Source: Pyrenula massariospora (lineage: Eukaryota; Ascomycota; Eurotiomycetes; Pyrenulales; Pyrenulaceae). From it: a stretch of 64,000 nt of DNA. Positions 34,112-43,922 of this stretch are shown here, piece by piece. The notes under the pieces are model-generated. The model was not told the origin of the DNA, ran no database searches, and saw nothing but the letters and a program-made list of their open reading frames with translations. Both the position numbers and the translations under genes were made by a program. Numbering within the stretch: position 1 is the stretch's first letter; each line of letters starts with the position of its first letter. The stretch is from contig JAGFMI010000002.1 of NCBI GenBank assembly GCA_021030905.1, positions 1,240,001 through 1,304,000 of the forward strand. The letters run 5' to 3'.

Positions 34112-35131
34112 ATGGCTAAGACTGACGACTCGCGTGGCGTGAAACAATCCTTAGCTCCCTGCATAGATTTCGAACTCAGCGTTGATGACAGAGGGCCCCC
34201 CAACAAGAAATCTTGCTCCTCCACTATAGTCAGCAACCGATACAAGAACAACAAAGCTCGAAAGAATCTTTTAAGTCTGTTACCAGAGGCCTTGGAATCC
34301 CTTCCTTCCATGCCGCCAGACTATTATGGATTTTCAGACGACCTTGAATGGCGGATGAGGGCTAAACGCTTCAAGCCTCGTCGAATTGAGCGCGCCTTAA
34401 CTATCTCTCCTCGTTCCGTATCCGCCATGGGTATCATGCGCCTTCCTAATGAGTTACTAATCATGATCTTTGCCGAACTCACCTGGTACAACTGGGCGAG
34501 ATTCATGATGACCAACTCTAGGCTTTACAATGTCGTCACCAAGGAAGACATTCAGCGTGTCACAACAGAGACTGCCAAACGATGGTCCGCTGAAGAAGGA
34601 GATCAATTCTCAGAAATGCTTGTATCTCAAGAAAATGAATGGGACATATTGGAATGTTTGTTGCTCGGGGCATTTACATGCTATTCATGTTTTAAAATAA
34701 ACGAAGACCGTTGTTTTCTACTCACCGATGAAACATCTCATCTAGGCAGGGACGCATGGAAACGAAAGTGCATACAGTGCCTGTTGCAGGCAAAGCATTG
34801 TCCAGATAATCAATCACCGAAGTTCATCGTGGAAGGTTCTGTTTATAAGGACGACCGAGATTGGAAGCTTCATCCGTTCTGCGGCCGGGCTGAGACCAAT
34901 CACAAATTTATACCCTGCATGGATTGCATGAAAGTCCAGCTGAAAGCCAACAAAGCCAGAGCAGATTGTATCATTAAGCATAACCTTGTAGAAGAAGCTT
35001 TGACGCAGGCCGAAAAGAACCGCGGCAATGAAAACCCTTCTCCGCTCATGCGAGGTGGCACCGTGGAGCGTGTGACGAGGCCGTACTGGATGGGAGACTG
35101 GATAGAGCAGCATGACGTATATGAGTTGTGA
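34112..35131 (+). CDS. F-box protein with Cys-rich C-terminal half
   Basis: A 339-residue frame. The F-box is at about residues 107-150 (MRLPNELLIMIFAELTWYNW then ARFMMTNSRLYNVV), which would bind Skp1 in an SCF ubiquitin ligase. The C-terminal half has paired Cys and His (CYSCF, CIQCLLQAKHC, HPFCGR, CMDC) that could form a zinc-binding fold for substrate contact, as in many fungal F-box proteins. The N-terminus is basic and Ser-rich. The frame ends at a TGA (35129-35131), but the same frame continues for another 55 codons of very acidic sequence to TAA at 35299, so the natural protein may be longer (see findings). The start has moderate context. Confidence 0.78.
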   Translation: MAKTDDSRGVKQSLAPCIDFELSVDDRGPPNKKSCSSTIVSNRYKNNKARKNLLSLLPEALESLPSMPPDYYGFSDDLEWRMRAKRFKPRRIERALTISPRSVSAMGIMRLPNELLIMIFAELTWYNWARFMMTNSRLYNVVTKEDIQRVTTETAKRWSAEEGDQFSEMLVSQENEWDILECLLLGAFTCYSCFKINEDRCFLLTDETSHLGRDAWKRKCIQCLLQAKHCPDNQSPKFIVEGSVYKDDRDWKLHPFCGRAETNHKFIPCMDCMKVQLKANKARADCIIKHNLVEEALTQAEKNRGNENPSPLMRGGTVERVTRPYWMGDWIEQHDVYEL

Positions 35132-35299
35132 AAGCAACAAATACTAGAAGACGCTACAGATGAAGACGAAGAAGAAGAAACGTCTGATGAGGAGGTCTGG
35201 TACTCGGATGAAGACGGCGATGAAGATGGCGATGAAAACGACGATGAAGATGGCGATGAAGACGGAGATGAAGACGAGGAAGAAGAAGCGGGCAAGTAA
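35132..35299 (+). other. In-frame acidic tail beyond the F-box gene stop
   Basis: Directly after the TGA the F-box frame stays open for 55 codons and encodes almost only Asp, Glu and Gly (DEDEEEETSDEE, then DEDGDEDGDENDDEDG), ending in TAA at 35297-35299. The codons are GAT, GAA, GAC and GGC in near-repeats. No GT..AG intron of plausible size removes the TGA; the only candidate is 31 nt. Natural candidates are a nonsense change of CGA or TGG, or stop-codon readthrough. Confidence 0.55.
35205..35285 (+). repeat. GAT/GAA-rich imperfect microsatellite
   Basis: A run of near-identical 6-9 nt units (GATGAAGACGGC and variants) coding for Asp-Glu-Asp-Gly in the frame that follows the F-box gene. 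Such tracts change length easily, which fits a disordered acidic tail. Confidence 0.6.
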
Positions 35300-35955
35300 G
35301 TCAGCACTGACTGAGACAAGGGCGGTAATGATGTAGATATGGAGATGGACGAAAATGACAAAGAGCGCTGTTCTCCGCCATAACATATCAGGGCGCAGAA
35401 GATAGATCATTGTAGCAAATGGATACCTACAGACATAATCTCATTCTAGATTCTCCCCAGTGGGAATAGGGGCTTTTCAAGAAGCCACTCCATGTAGATT
35501 CTTGGTTCTGCTTTTTTGCCAGCTTGAGACTTTGTATCTAGGTCAGCAACTCCCCAAGCCCGGAAGCGGCCGATACTGCCTAAAATCTTATCATGGCCCA
35601 ACGTCACCGTTCCCATCGCGCTGATACTCGTCTCCCGTCCGTCTTGTTATTCTGCCTGTCTTATCTTGATCATGGATTTCTGACATTATTCTCCACGTTG
35701 TGAAGGTTCCGAGGCCGCTTTCCGATGCCGTCCTGCTCTACTAAGATCGACCAACAAATGATTGGCTCGTAACACCTCAATTTGAAGAAGACAAATGCGG
35801 AGTTTCTTCCATATGATTGGTATATGCTTATCATTTCGAGGCAATTCGTAAGGTCGATTCATAACACTGTTTCAAGGCGGTTCAAACCATTTCATTTTGT
35901 TAATTAAGCCTCCTGCCTGTCTCCGTCATTATATCGACAACTACATTCTATCAAG
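35300..35955. other. Intergenic, promoter of the dioxygenase
   Basis: 656 bp between the acidic tail and the dioxygenase ATG. A GTAAGT donor-like site with a downstream CTGAC lies at 35295-35320, but no exon continues the frame convincingly. No other gene is seen. Confidence 0.4.
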
Positions 35956-37002
35956 ATGCCAGGAACCAAATACGTCGACAGACCAATCCCAAAGATATCC
36001 CTTCACGACTTCGACTCCCGCTTCGAAGAAATCACCTCCCAACTCTGCAACGCCGCCGAGAACATCGGCTTCTTCGTCATCATAAACCACGGCCTCTCCA
36101 ACTCAGACATCGACTCCATCTTCGAGCAATCCCGCCGCTTCTTCTCCCTCCCCACGTCCGCCAAAGCCACCGTCCCCTTCTCCCCCAAGAACGTCGGCTG
36201 GGAACACAAAGCCCAAGTGCGCCCCTCCACCGGCGTCCCCGACGCCAAAGAAAGCTACCAACTCCAATTCGGCGCCAACATGACCTCCCCGGACATGTGG
36301 ATCTCGGACACCCTCCTCCCCGGCTTCCGCCCCGCCGCCCTCACCTTCATGCACCAGGCCCAAGCCCTCTCGGAAAAACTCATGCGCGCCTTCGCCCACG
36401 GCCTGTCCTTCCCGCCGGATTTCTTCGTCGACGCGCACGACGTCTCCCGCCCAAACGCCCTGTCCGTCTGCCGCCTGCTGCACTACTTCGCCGTCCCGCA
36501 GACGCCCGGCCGGGACTACTACCGCGCGGGCCCGCACGCGGACTGGGATCTGCTCACGCTGCTCTTCCAGCGCCCCGGCCAGTGCGGGCTGGAGATCTGC
36601 CCGGGCCGCGAGGTCGTCACGCAGTTTGGCATCGGGGATACGTGGACCAAGATCGAGCCGCGCGAGGGGGAGATCGTGTGCAATATCGGCGATCTGCTCA
36701 TGTTCTGGTCCGACGATAGGTTTAAGAGCACGTTCCACCGCGTTGCGACGCCGACGGGTGAGGGCGAGGAGGGAGGGTATCATGCGGAGAGGTATAGCGT
36801 GGCGTTTTTTAACCAGCCGTGTAGTGATGCTGTTATTCAGGGGCCCCGGGGGAAGTATCCGAAGCTGACGGGGGAGGAGTTTAATCGGAGGGCGATGACG
36901 AGGAATTTTGAGGCGATCGCGCGGAAGAGGGAGGAGATTGAGGGATCAGGTCTGGATGGTGGGAAGGCGGGGGAGGGTGTCGAGGTCGAGGGTGGTGCGT
37001 GA
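35956..37002 (+). CDS. 2-oxoglutarate/Fe(II) dioxygenase, isopenicillin-N-synthase-like
   Basis: A single exon of 348 residues; the start ATG is in AAGATGCC. The N-terminal DIOX_N part begins IPKISLHDFDSRFEEIT and includes GFFVIINHG. The catalytic core has H194-x-D196 (PHADWD), H261 (STFHRV) as the third iron ligand and R279-x-S281 (RYS) for the 2-oxoglutarate carboxylate, so the enzyme looks complete. Such proteins oxidise small molecules (hydroxylation, desaturation, ring closure), often in natural-product or hormone metabolism; the substrate is unknown and no biosynthetic core gene is adjacent. Third codon bases are nearly all C in the first half and shift to G and T in the last third. The tail is Gly/Glu-rich and probably disordered. 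Confidence 0.9.
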   Translation: MPGTKYVDRPIPKISLHDFDSRFEEITSQLCNAAENIGFFVIINHGLSNSDIDSIFEQSRRFFSLPTSAKATVPFSPKNVGWEHKAQVRPSTGVPDAKESYQLQFGANMTSPDMWISDTLLPGFRPAALTFMHQAQALSEKLMRAFAHGLSFPPDFFVDAHDVSRPNALSVCRLLHYFAVPQTPGRDYYRAGPHADWDLLTLLFQRPGQCGLEICPGREVVTQFGIGDTWTKIEPREGEIVCNIGDLLMFWSDDRFKSTFHRVATPTGEGEEGGYHAERYSVAFFNQPCSDAVIQGPRGKYPKLTGEEFNRRAMTRNFEAIARKREEIEGSGLDGGKAGEGVEVEGGA

Positions 37003-38273
37003 GATGGGTTTGGGTATTGTCGGTGTTGGAAATGTATTCTTCGCAGGAGCAAGTGTGCGATGTATTCGTAATTTATCTTCGTGGTCGTGTCAGCGCGGTG
37101 ACCTTGGTCTTGGAAGTACATTACAGTATAGCACACGCTACATATATTTCTCTAGTAGAGGAGATAGTTAGACGGCCGCCATGATTCCCTGGTGCGACCT
37201 ACACCCCTTCTGAGTCCTTTGCCCCACTCGTCTTAAGGTACTCTACATACTTCTCGCATCACCAACCCGAGCCGCCGACGTCGCGCTTAGACCTCACTAG
37301 GCTGGATCTCTTACCAAGGCCCAGCGTTCCCAACCGTTGAGCACAGCAGAGGCTATGAGCTTACATCCCCTTAGCCACAGTCATTGCCATCCACTATGCT
37401 GACACCTCTCCCTCCCTCATCATCTTAAACCTTGCCGCCGCACCGTACCAACGAAAGCGAGGACATCTAGCTTAGCCTATGCTGTGCGACGGCGAGGAAG
37501 CACGTCGCGGCATGATGAAGTTCTGATCACAACTGCAGCCCAAGCCAGACAGGCGTCCAGAATTGTGCAAGGTGAACGGGGGGCCTTTTGCAAAGCTTAC
37601 GAAAAGGGGGAGTCGGGCGGACCCGGCCGAACTGTCAAATGCAGCGGTCAGGGTTGTGATGGAAAGGGTAAGAGGTGGCGTTTCTCCCCTGCTCTGTAGC
37701 CTTTGAAGAGTGTTTGTTGTGACGTTTTGCGTCGATCTTCCGATCTGGGCTTCACTGAATGAACAAACGTGTAGAAGGATTTGGTTGGGCTGGAAGCAAA
37801 CAAGCCATGGGGTCACTGATCGTCTACTCTGGTCTTGAGTAGGTAAATCGTCTGTAGATGACGGTCGATTTGGATCGCTTGATACTCTTGAATTTCCTTC
37901 ATAGCCTGTCTGGCAGCCTGTTGCAGTACGGGCTACGTGTCTGATGTCACAACAGATGCCTAGCCAGTGGCCCACTGGTATCGCTTTAACAGTCGAGCGG
38001 AAGGTGAGCTCGAAATCAGCCGGTTTGAATGGTCGAGAATCATGTTCTGTGTCGTAGCGGGGGTTTCTGAACAGCCGAGAGATCGGAGATCCCATCTCTC
38101 TCTGGATGAACGAGCACTCACAAAGTTCCCTCCTGGATGGATGACTGGTTCTAATAGGGTTTCGAACGATCTAGATGAATTGAAGAAAGTGATCATTTGA
38201 AAATACTGGTTTGTACCGCAGCCCTGACTGAGTGGTGCCGAAGAAAAGGCTAGCGATCAATGTTTATCACCGC
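37003..38273. other. Intergenic, no gene supported
   Basis: 1.27 kb between convergent genes. A 207-codon minus frame (38095-37472) is open but Ser/Thr/Arg-rich, without domain, signal peptide or neighbouring exons. I treat it as chance. Confidence 0.4.
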
Positions 38274-39995
38274 TCAGCCAATCTTTAGGGTCCATATGCT
38301 ACATTTTTCGGATCGCAACCCCATAGTTTGGGCTATATGAGCTGGATAATCTCTTCTTTTCATGGAAACAATGGTATGAGCGATCCCATATCTTTTGTAC
38401 CATCCTTCACAATACCTCCAACTGCAGAGTTTAGCCACATCGTCTATCTTGCCTTCTGCGATCCAGTCATTGCCGAACAAGTCATTTCGCGACCCTGAAT
38501 CTCCGGCGAAACCGTGGAAAAAAGCATCAACGTCTGAAGCTAGGTTGTAAGGTTCACGACCCCAAATGTAACGACCACTTCCAAAGACACACACGGGATT
38601 AAAGTGTTCGTCGAAGCCCAATTTCAGCCAACGGAGCAATCTCTTAGCATCCTTAATGAAAACAACCCCAGCTGTACCGTACGACCCATCAGGTATTCGA
38701 ACAAAGTGAACATTTTTGTCGTGCTGCTCGCGGTCATCTCTTGAGCAAATTATTGCAGAGTCAAGACCATTAGCAGAATCTAGACCTTCGATAGCAAAGC
38801 CATACAGTTGATTCTCCAATATTGCGAGCGCCGACGGCGCCTGCAGAACTTGACGGACATAAATTTGACTGGTCTTGTACTTCGAGTTCAGAAATTGGAG
38901 GAAATTTATTTTCACGACTGTAGCACGGCCGATTTGGACACGTGCATATTGAGAATTTGAATCAAGTCGCTCGAGAAGTATTCCTAGATATATTAACGGA
39001 AAATTCTGATTCTGTAGCCCGCAGGGAAGAATTGCGAGATAGGTCTCTAGGCTGTATGGAATCAAAGGTAGACGAATGGATAGACCTTGGTTCGTCATCG
39101 AGAATTCTGCTTTCTCGCCCATGACACTACTGTTTTCATGATTTACAACCTCCTTGCACCCCTTGAACGAAGATGGCGATGATGCGAGAAGTCCACGTTG
39201 ACCGCGCGAGTTAATCGTGAATTCACCCATCCAGGCGAATATCGAATAGTCGTCGTACCTCTTAATGATCTCTTCCTGCAGTCGCACAAAGGCTGCCTCT
39301 CCCTCACCATAAATCATCGGGAGGTTTATATCAAATAAGCCGAGAAGGCTGTAAGCGCGATCCTCAACCTGAGTAGTGACACGATTTGCAGCCCAAGACA
39401 TGCGTTGGGCAACTGGATAGGTGGATGCGCTAGCCCCCATGAGTACTGCACTTGGGATACCAGTGACGTTCTCAATGCGGTAACGAAGTGAACTCTTGGA
39501 ACCAATGTAGTCCCAGTTAGCATCGTAGAAGTACAGATTCCTCGGTGCAATGAGTTCTTGCAGTGTCCAGCCTCTTTCAAACCACTCGCTTTCTCTAACC
39601 CATGCATTTCCAGATTCCGTGTCTGACAAACTTCGGAACCAGTTGCCTTCCGTGACCGGCATCTCTCTGAGCCCAACGTCGGACAAATAAACTAAGCATA
39701 CGGCGGCCTTAGCGTACCACTTAAACATCGAGTTGATAGATTGACTTAGTTCGGAAGAGTTTTCCCTTCTGATACAGCATGTATCAACCCAACCGTATCT
39801 GAAACCCTGGGCACTGCTGATGTTGCAGAACTCTAGAATCTTGGAGAATCCCCGCAATTGATGCCTTTGGCTGGAGCCCATATCATTGAACGTAACTTCT
39901 CCGTCACCCCACCTATGCGACAAAGTAGTGTAGGGGGGAACCTCGGCATCGTGAAATTCTTCGAGCTGTAACGTCCCAGTGTTGATGAGACGCAT
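38274..39995 (-). CDS. HET-domain protein (heterokaryon incompatibility type)
   Basis: Single exon. The frame is open from 40097, but the ATG at 39995 gives the usual family start MRLINTGTLQLEEF and 573 residues. The HET domain has its three hallmark blocks: PPYTTLSHRWG, FRYGWVDTCCIRR..SSELSQSINSMFKWYAKA, and ERGWTLQELIAPRNLYFYDANW. RVTTQVEDRAYSLLGLFDINLPMIYGEGEAAFVRLQEEI follows, the standard continuation in this large subfamily. The C-terminal 300 residues have no recognised domain. HET domains trigger programmed cell death after fusion of unlike hyphae; whether this gene is an active incompatibility locus cannot be told. No stops or frame breaks are seen. Confidence 0.9.
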   Translation of the reverse strand: MRLINTGTLQLEEFHDAEVPPYTTLSHRWGDGEVTFNDMGSSQRHQLRGFSKILEFCNISSAQGFRYGWVDTCCIRRENSSELSQSINSMFKWYAKAAVCLVYLSDVGLREMPVTEGNWFRSLSDTESGNAWVRESEWFERGWTLQELIAPRNLYFYDANWDYIGSKSSLRYRIENVTGIPSAVLMGASASTYPVAQRMSWAANRVTTQVEDRAYSLLGLFDINLPMIYGEGEAAFVRLQEEIIKRYDDYSIFAWMGEFTINSRGQRGLLASSPSSFKGCKEVVNHENSSVMGEKAEFSMTNQGLSIRLPLIPYSLETYLAILPCGLQNQNFPLIYLGILLERLDSNSQYARVQIGRATVVKINFLQFLNSKYKTSQIYVRQVLQAPSALAILENQLYGFAIEGLDSANGLDSAIICSRDDREQHDKNVHFVRIPDGSYGTAGVVFIKDAKRLLRWLKLGFDEHFNPVCVFGSGRYIWGREPYNLASDVDAFFHGFAGDSGSRNDLFGNDWIAEGKIDDVAKLCSWRYCEGWYKRYGIAHTIVSMKRRDYPAHIAQTMGLRSEKCSIWTLKIG

Positions 39996-41016
39996 GGATA
40001 ACAGAGGCGAGGTTATCCCAAAAAGTCGCTGTAGAAATCGACGGATCCGGGAGCTCACAGGAATTCCATAGGTTGCTCTACGTACTTTTTGGAACAAGAA
40101 GCTGCAAAGTTAAAATGAAGACCTTTTTTTGTTCAGCTGAGCGACGTTAAGAGCAATTGTTATCTTTTCGAGAACTATGGCATAAAGGTAGGGTGCCATG
40201 TGGCTGCACACAGCCACAAGGCAAAGGCGAAGGCGGCATACGAGGTACTTTGTTAGTGGGCGAGCTGATGTATCGACAAGGCTGAATAATGCAGGTGGCA
40301 GATAAAGAGCCCAATGAGGCGCGTGCCCCACATTGCTAATGATACGAATCACGGATCTTCTCCCGTAAGAATCTTGTGTTGCGGTATTAGATACGTCGTC
40401 GTTAGACTGCATTTCTCGCTTTTTATTCAAGTTAGTATCTGGTAATTCCAGTTGGTCGAATTTGGCCCTTCGGCCCTAAAGATGGCGCTAAGGTGACCGG
40501 GCTCCTGCCCAGGGCGAGGAGGCTGGCGATGCTCTTACTTGCCTTACTACATGGTAACAGCTCCTTGGCACTTTCGCCCTCTTCCCACGAACTTCAGTGT
40601 AAGTGTGAGAGAGATTATAAATCGTGTGGCTGTGGGCTCGAAGGGCAGCATTCCCCAAATCAAGAGCAGCAACAGCAATAAGATCCTGTATCGTCGTATG
40701 TGAGTCATTCTTGAAGGTAGGGTCTCCCGCAACCTGGGCGGGTTTGTACTTAATATTTAGAAGCTGGGACGTGCTTTGCGAGGCTAGGGGACAGCAATCG
40801 CAGCCATCTCCCTACCCGATTAATAGCCGGTAGGGGTGGCTACGCTTTCTGTCCCCGGCCTCGGGGCGCCGTAAGCTGACATAATTGCATGAAGGCACCT
40901 TCATGCCCGTCGGAACCGAGCATAAGAACGCACTTTCCTCAGTGTAATAACCTCTCACCCTATGTTTGACGGCATCATGATCACTCGCTATTGCGAAACT
41001 GACGGAAGTGACTGCC
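39996..41016. other. Intergenic between divergent HET and Zn2Cys6 genes
   Basis: About 1 kb. A minus frame at 40430-40110 (106 codons) ends 12 nt before the longest HET frame and has two hydrophobic stretches. I could not join it in phase to the HET exon, though an acceptor-like TTTGCAG lies at about 40100. A GAGCAGCAACAGCAATAAG repeat-like patch is at 40664. No gene is called. Confidence 0.35.
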
Positions 41017-42817
41017 ATGGCGAGGAATTATAACAGCGGCGATGCTCAATCATCTAGAAAGAGAGTAAAATCTGGCTGCCGAACCTGCAAGTGCGCGCTC
41101 ATTGCGACTTCTACCGCCGGGCTGCAGCTAATCAATGAAACATAGGCTTCGAAGAGTCAAGTGCGATGAAGGCCGACCTGTTTGTCGCCGATGTCAGGCT
41201 TCCGGCCGCGTCTGCGACGGCTACGGGGTTTGGGGCGGCGGCAACACGTACAGCCAGCAACAAAATCGTGTGCAAGATGCAGCCACCGGATCAGAACGCT
41301 CTTCGCCCGACGTGCAAACAAGCTTGATGAAGCCTGTGCAGCTGATGCCTTTGGCAATTAACGAGCAAGGCTGTTTTGAATGGTATCTGCGTCGGTCCGC
41401 AGTTAAGCTCCCAGGTTTGTTCGGTTCCGACTACTGGAAAATGATCTTATTCCAGGCAAGTACGAATGAGCCTGCGGTGCGGCATGCGGTGCTAGCTTTG
41501 GCCTCTGCTCACAGAGAGGAGGTGCATGGTGCTAGCTCACTGGCGTACGAATGCAATGACGAGCAGAGTCTCTTCACAGTGCGACAATACAACAAAGCCA
41601 TCAACTGGCTCGGACCCTGCTTCTCTGATAGCGGAATAACATCGGTGCGCCTTACTCTGATCGCCTGTGTGCTCTTTGCCAATATGGAATTCCTACGCGG
41701 GCATTACACGAAGGGAATTGTACATCTGGAGTACGGGCTGAGCCTCCTGCAAGGAATGGGAGGGATTGTCAAAAGCCGAGACCCTTCGTCAACGCTTCTG
41801 GATGGCTGGCTAATCACAACATTCACAAGATTTCTTGTGCAGGCCAAGCTGCTGGGACAAGCTCGGAGAGTTCCGTGTCAAAGCTTCCTTGACTCCAGTC
41901 TTCAGCTGGATGTCCACGCTTTCAGATCTACTCATCACGCTAGACGCAGCCTCGAGCAGATCATGCTCCGCATTTTCAACCTTCAAGAACAATCTTGTCA
42001 GCTGACAGCCGCAAGGACAGCTGAGCTCGGCACGGATCTGCTCGATTATCAGAACAGCATCCAACTTCAGCTACAGCTGTGGATAAAGACCTACGAGGCG
42101 ACTGTATCGGACCCGTCTCTGTCGCGCAAGTACCTAGAGTTGTTTGCATACCGTCTCTTGCTACTCTACTACCGCGTAGCCCTCGTTTTGGCCGGCGCCT
42201 GCCTTGAAGAATCATATGAGCTGGCATTTGACCGACATCAGTCAGTCTTCCTCGACATCCTCTTACTTTGCATAGAATTCCACAAAATTTCCTTTCCGAA
42301 CGGCAAGCGCAATCCCAAGTCTTATCACGATCCCGAACCCTCTTCTCCCAACTCTGTCTCGGACATAGGCTGGATCGGACCTCTCTTTTTCACAGGCATC
42401 AGATGTCGCAACCATCGCATCAGGCACCAAGCAATTAGGCTGCTCCACACAACGCCTCACAAAGAGGGAATATGGAATTCATCCTTGGCAATTCTTGTGG
42501 CACGGCAAGTCATGGAGATCGAAGAGGGGAGATTTTATGACTACCTGGGTCAAGATAAGTTCGATAAGCTTGATATCCCGACAGAGGAAGATCTAGCTAT
42601 GCCGACATTGCCAGAGGAAATGAGGCTGAGCAATATCAACATCGTGCTGCCTGCTGATCGAGCTGGGAAGCTTCTATTTGGAGGCTGTCTTAAGAAGCGG
42701 GATGGCACGATCGATTGGATCAGCAAAGAGTATGATCTCCCCTCCCGGCAATGGAGCGACATCGCATGTACCACACGAAGCACGCCATCGCTCGAAGCCC
42801 TGCCCGAAATTCCATGA
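41017..42817 (+). CDS. Zn2Cys6 transcription factor with Fungal_trans_2-like domain
   Basis: Exons 41017-41090 and 41146-42817 give 581 residues; the 55-nt intron interrupts the zinc cluster right after CRTCK, a common site. The cluster reads C-x2-C-x6-C-x6-C-x2-C-x6-C (residues about 21-49), followed by basic VKCDEGRP. From about residue 100 the protein matches the C6-regulator family with a Fungal_trans_2 (PF11951-like) domain: GCFEWYLRRSAVKLPGLFGSDYWKMI and EPAVRHAVLALASAHRE. It ends 19 bp from the stop of the convergent short-chain dehydrogenase. Such tail-to-tail placement may mean joint control, but is not proof. Confidence 0.88.
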
Positions 42818-42836
42818 CTCCAGCCCCAAGAAATCT

Positions 42837-43922
42837 TCAAAAAGAAAACTTCTCGCCCGTCAACTCCTCACTGATCTGCCAAAGCTTCTCCGCATTTCCC
42901 TTGTCCGTCGCATAAGGCGGCGCCTTGCCAAATTGACAATCGCTCAGATACTGTCCATTACCGTCGCTCTCGGGCAGGCTCAGCTTCGGATCACAAGCGG
43001 CCACTATCGTGGTACTCGCCCCCTGCCTCTGCGTCTTCCAATTCATGATCCCCCTCTCCTCCCTCTTCTTGATCGCCCTCGCCAACCAATCCGGATCCGT
43101 GTTCCTCCCCAACTCCGTCTTGATCTCGCCGGGGTTCAGCGCGAGGCTCAAAACCCCGTGCTTTTGGAAGAGCCTCTCGTTCAAGCCGCCCGAGAAGAGA
43201 ATGTTGCAGGACTTGGAAGCCCCGTAGGCCGCCGTCGGCATGTAACCCACAAGCTCCTCGTCCACGGGGATCCCGGCCTGCTTCATCATGGGGAAATTCG
43301 GCCGTTCGTTCTCGGGCAGCGCGGACGCGGATTTCTCCCAGCCGAGGTCGCTGGCGCGGAAGGGAGAGACCCACGTGCCGGAGCTGGAGAGATTGATGAC
43401 TCTTACGGAGCCTGCTGGCGAGGCGTTTGCGGCCGCGAGAAGCTTGGGCATCAGTAGATTTGTTAAGAGGAAATGGCCGAGGTGGTTGGTGGCGAACATC
43501 TCCTCGACCCCGTCTTCGCTGCGGGGCATGGGTCCGTCATACTTCTCCCCGTGCCGCATGATACCGGCGTTGTTGATGACGAAGTGGAGGGCGGGGACGT
43601 CGTCCCAGGAGAGGACTTGGGTGGCGGCGGCCCGCACGGACTTTTGGGAGGATAGGTCGACGATCAAGGGACGGATGTCGATAGCGGGATACTGGGGGTG
43701 GAGGCTGTCGATGCATTCCTGGAGCTTGGCTGTTGAGCGTCCGGCGAGGATCAGGCGACGGGGGGATTGTGAGGCGAAGGCTTCGGCGGTGGTGTAGCCG
43801 ATGCCTTGCTTGTTGACGCCGGTGATGAGGATTGTGCGGCCTTTGATGGCTTGGGGGAAGGCGGCGGCGACTTCGGTGGCTTCGGTGTCTTTGTTGAAGT
43901 CCGGGTTGGTGGTGGATGTCAT
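42837..43922 (-). CDS. Short-chain dehydrogenase/reductase
   Basis: A single exon of 361 residues. The Rossmann cofactor motif TGVNKQGIG is at about residues 34-42; AGRS after strand 2 suggests NADP(H). NNAGIM, the catalytic Ser in VINLSSSGTW and YGASK (Tyr and Lys) complete the SDR set. The N-terminal 25 residues are an extension before the fold. The closest functional class is the retinol-dehydrogenase or WW-domain-oxidoreductase-like SDRs, which act on lipids or aromatic alcohols; the real substrate is unknown. Third codon bases change from C to G along the gene. It is tail to tail with the Zn2Cys6 regulator. Confidence 0.9.
   Translation of the reverse strand: MTSTTNPDFNKDTEATEVAAAFPQAIKGRTILITGVNKQGIGYTTAEAFASQSPRRLILAGRSTAKLQECIDSLHPQYPAIDIRPLIVDLSSQKSVRAAATQVLSWDDVPALHFVINNAGIMRHGEKYDGPMPRSEDGVEEMFATNHLGHFLLTNLLMPKLLAAANASPAGSVRVINLSSSGTWVSPFRASDLGWEKSASALPENERPNFPMMKQAGIPVDEELVGYMPTAAYGASKSCNILFSGGLNERLFQKHGVLSLALNPGEIKTELGRNTDPDWLARAIKKREERGIMNWKTQRQGASTTIVAACDPKLSLPESDGNGQYLSDCQFGKAPPYATDKGNAEKLWQISEELTGEKFSF

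Noticed and set aside
35101-35131. A 31-nt intron removing the F-box TGA (GTATAT..CTAG)
   Set aside because: Too short for a fungal intron and lacks a branch site; in-frame stop or readthrough is the simpler reading.
36103-36783. Minus-strand 226-codon frame inside the dioxygenase
   Set aside because: Antisense shadow of a GC-rich gene with an intact dioxygenase motif set on the plus strand.
37472-38095. 207-codon minus-strand frame
   Set aside because: Open but with no domain, no signal peptide, no splice partners and Ser/Thr/Arg-rich random composition.
40110-40430. Upstream exon or separate small gene before the HET gene
   Set aside because: Hydrophobic 106-codon frame, but no donor joins it in phase to the HET exon and no family is seen.
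43473-43797. Plus-strand frames inside the short-chain dehydrogenase
   Set aside because: Antisense shadows; the minus strand carries the complete SDR motif set.
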